In this document: one piece after another, positions 41,538 to 42,779 of the stretch | Layout: every line of letters starts with the position of its first letter | Numbering within the stretch: position 1 is the stretch's first letter | Source of the DNA: Ruminococcus flavefaciens | Lineage (GTDB): Bacteria; Bacillota; Clostridia; Oscillospirales; Ruminococcaceae | Length of the DNA stretch: 42,779 nt | Direction of reading: 5' to 3' | Assembly: GCA_902762855.1 (NCBI GenBank) | Contig: CACWPR010000010.1 | Coordinates: 1-42,779, forward strand | Translations under genes and position numbers: made by a program | Notes under the pieces: model-generated | Databases searched by the model: none | Told to the model about the DNA's origin: nothing | What the model saw: only the letters and a program-made list of their open reading frames with translations

Positions 41538-42779
41538 GTGGACTACTTGACTGTGAAAGAAGTTGCTGAACTGAAAGGCTGTTCTGAACGCTATATAAAA
41601 GCACTATGCAAAGCCGGAACACTTTGTGCAGAACAGCAACAGCACCCTCAAAATAAGCAAATGTGCTATATGATACCAATTTCAGCCCTTCCAGACGAAT
41701 TACAGCAGCGCTACTACAAGCAGCAGCGCTCAGACGCAGGGCTGCTGCCGGAGGTAAAGGAAAAGGCAAAGCCTGCTGCCAGAAAGCAGCGAGCTTTCGA
41801 GGAGCTTACCGCCGATGAGCGAGCTGAGGTCAATGTCTGGACGGAAATACTTAAGGAATGGCAGGGGCTCAGGAACGGCTACAACGGCAGCAAAGTCGAA
41901 TTTGATAAGCTGTACATAGGTAAATGTCAGATTGAGCACCCGGACATTAAGGTGTCTAAGGATATCCTCTACCGGAAGTGGAATGCTTATCGAAACAACG
42001 ATATGGAAGGTCTTATTGACAAGCGTGGGGCTTGGAACAAAGGCAAAAGCAAGATACCTCCACAGGTGTGGGATTACTTCCTGTGGTGCTGGCTCGATGA
42101 AAATCAGCCGACTCCAAGCCTTTGCTACAGAAACACTATCGACTGGACCGAAGAATTCTACCCGGAGCTTGTTTGCGAACTACCAACGGAACGGAGCTTC
42201 CGCCGGCAAATTGACCGTGATGTTGCATATGCAATTCAAGTGTATATGCGTGAAGGAGAAAAGGCGTTTAACGACCGTTGCGCTCCTTATGCAATGCGAA
42301 TGTATGAGAGCCTTGAGGCAAATGACTGCTGGATTGCTGATAACCATACCTTTGATGTAATATCACTCGACGGCGAGACTAAACACAGGCTTTACCTTAC
42401 AGCTTTCCTTGACGCTAAATCAGGCGTTATGACCGGCTGGAACATTACCGACGCTCCAAGTGCTCAGTCAACTATCCTCGCTCTCAGGCATGGTATTATG
42501 AGATTCGGAATACCGAAATGCATATATGTAGATAACGGACGTGAATTCCTCAATATCAGCTTTGGCGGCAGAGGTCACAGGTCAAGGAAGTCGATGGAAG
42601 GACAGCCTGAGCCGCCTGCAATACTGAAACGTCTCGGCATTGAAATGCGAAACGCTATCGTCCGGAACGCAAGAGCTAAGCCTATTGAAAGGACCTTCCG
42701 TACCGTTAAAGAGCAGTTCTCCAAGCTGTTCAGCGGTTTCTGCGGCGGAACTATACTCGAACGTCCGGAAAGTCTGAAA
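41538..42779 (+). CDS. Mu-type DDE transposase (MuA-like), C-terminus beyond window
   Basis: The frame is open from a GTG at 41538 (AGGAGG 5 nt upstream) to the right edge, 414 codons. Residues 3-27 (YLTVKEVAELKGCSERYIK) form a MerR/excisionase-like helix-turn-helix, 85-225 the DNA-binding Ibeta/Igamma-like region, and 260-400 the integrase-type catalytic core. The DDE residues appear as D268 (WIADNHTFD), D332 (YVDNGREF) and E384 (KPIERTF), with spacings of 64 and 52, close to those of MuA (269, 336, 392). It would assemble on both element ends and join them to target DNA. The C-terminal domains that contact MuB are not in view. Confidence 0.93.
   Translation, partial: MDYLTVKEVAELKGCSERYIKALCKAGTLCAEQQQHPQNKQMCYMIPISALPDELQQRYYKQQRSDAGLLPEVKEKAKPAARKQRAFEELTADERAEVNVWTEILKEWQGLRNGYNGSKVEFDKLYIGKCQIEHPDIKVSKDILYRKWNAYRNNDMEGLIDKRGAWNKGKSKIPPQVWDYFLWCWLDENQPTPSLCYRNTIDWTEEFYPELVCELPTERSFRRQIDRDVAYAIQVYMREGEKAFNDRCAPYAMRMYESLEANDCWIADNHTFDVISLDGETKHRLYLTAFLDAKSGVMTGWNITDAPSAQSTILALRHGIMRFGIPKCIYVDNGREFLNISFGGRGHRSRKSMEGQPEPPAILKRLGIEMRNAIVRNARAKPIERTFRTVKEQFSKLFSGFCGGTILERPESLK

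Larger units (their letters stand above)
38472..42779 (+). mobile_element. Left part of a Mu-like transposable prophage or element
   Basis: Gene order matches the left end of Mu-type phages: leftward repressor, divergent early promoter, small Cro/Ner-like regulator and early genes, then a MuA-type transposase. The right part is outside the window. The left boundary is not certain; it lies between the end of the alpha/beta hydrolase gene (about 38440) and the repeat cluster (about 38700). No target-site duplication can be tested because the right end is missing. Confidence 0.78.

Noticed and set aside
41932..42360. 142-codon plus-strand frame in the transposase gene
   Set aside because: It is out of frame with the uninterrupted MuA-like reading frame that contains the DDE residues.

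Overview
The window looks like chromosome of a plant-fibre-degrading, low-to-moderate G+C gut Firmicute of the Ruminococcus type (Oscillospiraceae). The evidence is two secreted enzymes with type I dockerins (an SGNH esterase, and a GH43 / CBM22-like / dockerin / CE1 enzyme), Thr-rich linkers, AddB-AddA instead of RecBCD, an Lsa/Vga-like ABC-F ATPase, a sortase operon and AGGAGG ribosome binding sites. The genus is inferred from gene content; no rRNA is present.

Layout: 1-4457 is a leftward operon (TPM-domain lipoprotein, GH2 glycosidase, ABC exporter running off the left edge). 4467-6735 runs rightward: OGG-type DNA glycosylase, a small membrane protein, an AraC regulator. 6741-9652 runs leftward: sigma factor and putative membrane anti-sigma pair, and a PflX-like radical SAM protein. 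9722-15319 runs rightward: dockerin SGNH esterase, a three-gene sortase operon, aquaporin, and a response regulator without a kinase. 15333-20458 runs leftward: ABC-F protein with an attenuator leader, then the large xylan-side-chain enzyme. HtrA protease (20714-22246, rightward) is followed by leftward addA, addB and a twin-domain GH25 muramidase. 31256-38471 holds an RluA pseudouridine synthase, TyrA, a beta-lactamase-fold serine hydrolase, an amidase, a catalytically dead-looking S11 carboxypeptidase, a metallophosphoesterase with altered metal ligands and an alpha/beta hydrolase.

From about 38440-38700 to the right edge lies the left end of a Mu-like transposable prophage or element: a leftward S24 (CI/LexA-like) repressor, four candidate operator sites of form CTCnCAAATGnGAG, a strong early promoter with an operator in its spacer, small early genes including a Cro/Ner-like HTH protein, and a MuA-type DDE transposase truncated by the window edge. 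Short direct repeats left of the repressor could be transposase end-binding sites.

The host genes form three functional groups: carbohydrate depolymerisation (GH2, SGNH esterase, GH43-CE1), cell-envelope and wall turnover (sortase system, HtrA, GH25, amidase, pseudo-carboxypeptidase, TPM lipoprotein, sigma/anti-sigma) and DNA maintenance (OGG, AddAB). Many promoters are textbook sigma-A with 17-bp spacers. Several transcripts seem to begin with a very short hairpin just upstream of the ribosome binding site, a recurring pattern reported as a finding. No tRNA, rRNA, CRISPR array or host replication origin was recognised.
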